From: Nocardioides anomalus
Lineage (GTDB): Bacteria > Actinomycetota > Actinomycetes > Propionibacteriales > Nocardioidaceae
Length of the DNA: 64,000 bases
Reading direction: 5' to 3'
Assembly (NCBI RefSeq): GCF_011046535.1
Contig: NZ_CP049257.1
Location: 4,588,001-4,652,000, forward strand
Part shown: positions 63,316 through 64,000 of the stretch, piece after piece
How the letters are laid out: each line of letters opens with the position of its first letter
How positions within the stretch are numbered: position 1 is the stretch's first letter
The notes under the pieces: generated by a model
Seen by the model: the letters and a program-made list of their open reading frames with translations, nothing else
Database searches by the model: none
Told to the model about the DNA's origin: nothing
Position numbers and translations under genes: made by a program

Positions 63316-64000
63316 GTGGACCAGGTCGAGCTCGGAGCGTTCCTGCGCAGCCGCCGCGAGCGGCTCACGCCCGCGGCGCTCGGGCTGCCCGACCACGCCC
63401 GGCGGCGTACGCCGGGGCTGCGGCGCGAGGAGGTGGCGCAGCTGGCGCACATCTCCACGGAGTACTACACCCGCCTCGAGCAGGCCCGGGCGCCTCGGCC
63501 CTCGCGCGAGGTGCTGGCCGCGCTGGCCCGCGCCCTCCGGCTCGACGACGCCGAGCGCGACCACCTCCACCACCTGGCGGGCACGCCGCCCGGGCCACCG
63601 AGCGCGCTGCGCCGCGACGTGCGCGACAGCGTCCTGGACCTGCTCGAGCGGCTGCCGGGCGCGGCGGCGGTGGTGACGTCGGCGGCCTTCGACGTGCTGG
63701 CGTGGAACGACCTGGCCGCCGCGCTGATGGAGGACTTCAGCGCGGTGGCGCCGCGCGAGCGCAACCTGGCCCGGCGCGCGTTCCTGCCCGAGCCCGACCG
63801 CCCGGTGCTCTACGGCGTGGACGACCTGGCGGCGTTCCGCGCCCGCGTGGTGCGCCGGCTGCGCGCGGCCACCGGCCGCTACCCCGACGACCCCGGTCTC
63901 CGCGCGCTCGTGGCCGACCTGCGCGCGGGCAGCGCGGAGTTCGAGGCGGCGTGGGCGGCGCGCGAGGTGGCGGACGAGCCGACGCTGACCAAGACCTTCG
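63316..64000 (+). CDS. helix-turn-helix regulator with MmyB-type ligand domain (truncated at window end)
   Basis: The first 228 codons of a regulator are present. The N-terminal XRE helix-turn-helix (LGAFLRSRRERLTPAALGLPDHARRRTPGLRREEVAQLAHISTEYYTRLEQARAPRPSREVLAALARAL) has the LRREEVAQLAxxSxxYYxRLEQ signature. The C-terminal MmyB-like domain begins at AVVTSAAFDVLAWNDLAAALMEDFS. Such proteins usually repress an adjacent divergent SDR gene, which is present here. The 3' end lies beyond the window. Confidence 0.93.
   Translation, partial: MDQVELGAFLRSRRERLTPAALGLPDHARRRTPGLRREEVAQLAHISTEYYTRLEQARAPRPSREVLAALARALRLDDAERDHLHHLAGTPPGPPSALRRDVRDSVLDLLERLPGAAAVVTSAAFDVLAWNDLAAALMEDFSAVAPRERNLARRAFLPEPDRPVLYGVDDLAAFRARVVRRLRAATGRYPDDPGLRALVADLRAGSAEFEAAWAAREVADEPTLTKTF

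Overview
The window is one contiguous piece of a high-GC actinobacterial chromosome centred on the replication origin. Gene order, frequent GTG/TTG starts, 4-base GTGA/ATGA overlaps, PASTA kinases, mycothiol-type enzymes, gnd between dnaN and recF, and an AlkB-rubredoxin fusion all point to Propionibacteriales, most likely Nocardioides or a close Nocardioidaceae relative. I see no insertion sequence, prophage, integrase or CRISPR array.

1-8.4 kb is the left origin arm: the end of trxA, a GNAT acetyltransferase, an aminotransferase and a PlsC acyltransferase, then the leftward run rpmH-rnpA-yidD-yidC-jag-rsmG-parA-parB. Two parS sites lie just in front of parA. 8.4-19.9 kb is the rightward run dnaA-(oriC)-dnaN-gnd-recF-DUF721-gyrB-gyrA. 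gyrB carries an apparent one-base insertion in a C run close to its TTG start. 19.9-30.3 kb holds a DUF3566 membrane protein, tRNA-Ile, tRNA-Ala, a sigma/membrane-protein pair, a desaturase with a FadR-type regulator, SURF1, DUF3817, patatin, an acyltransferase, cyclophilin and a rhomboid protease.

30.3-40.9 kb is the cell-wall and division signalling cluster: crgA (here a tandem double domain), DUF881, then the leftward, fully overlapping operon fhaA-fhaB-pstP-rodA/ftsW-pbpA-pknA-pknB. It couples peptidoglycan synthesis to Ser/Thr phosphorylation. tRNA-Leu and a strong terminator close the section.

41-64 kb is ordinary accessory chromosome: phosphotransferase, AEC transporter, SDR enzymes (one frameshifted), nitroreductase, beta-helix secreted protein, glutathione peroxidase, malic enzyme, polyphosphate glucokinase, a PadR-linked DrrAB-type exporter, the alkB-rubredoxin/tetR alkane operon, an Abi-alpha/DUF445 pair, a di-iron ferritin-like protein, an MFS pump, an MTHFR-like enzyme and an SDR/HTH divergent pair.

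The least expected signals are dispersed palindromes. Two copies (30.4 and 44.8 kb) carry the exact half-sites of the local parS sequence moved apart by 10 bp. A second GTCGAC-centred repeat occurs beside parB and inside dnaA. Two perfect DnaA boxes face each other far from oriC at 30.3 kb.
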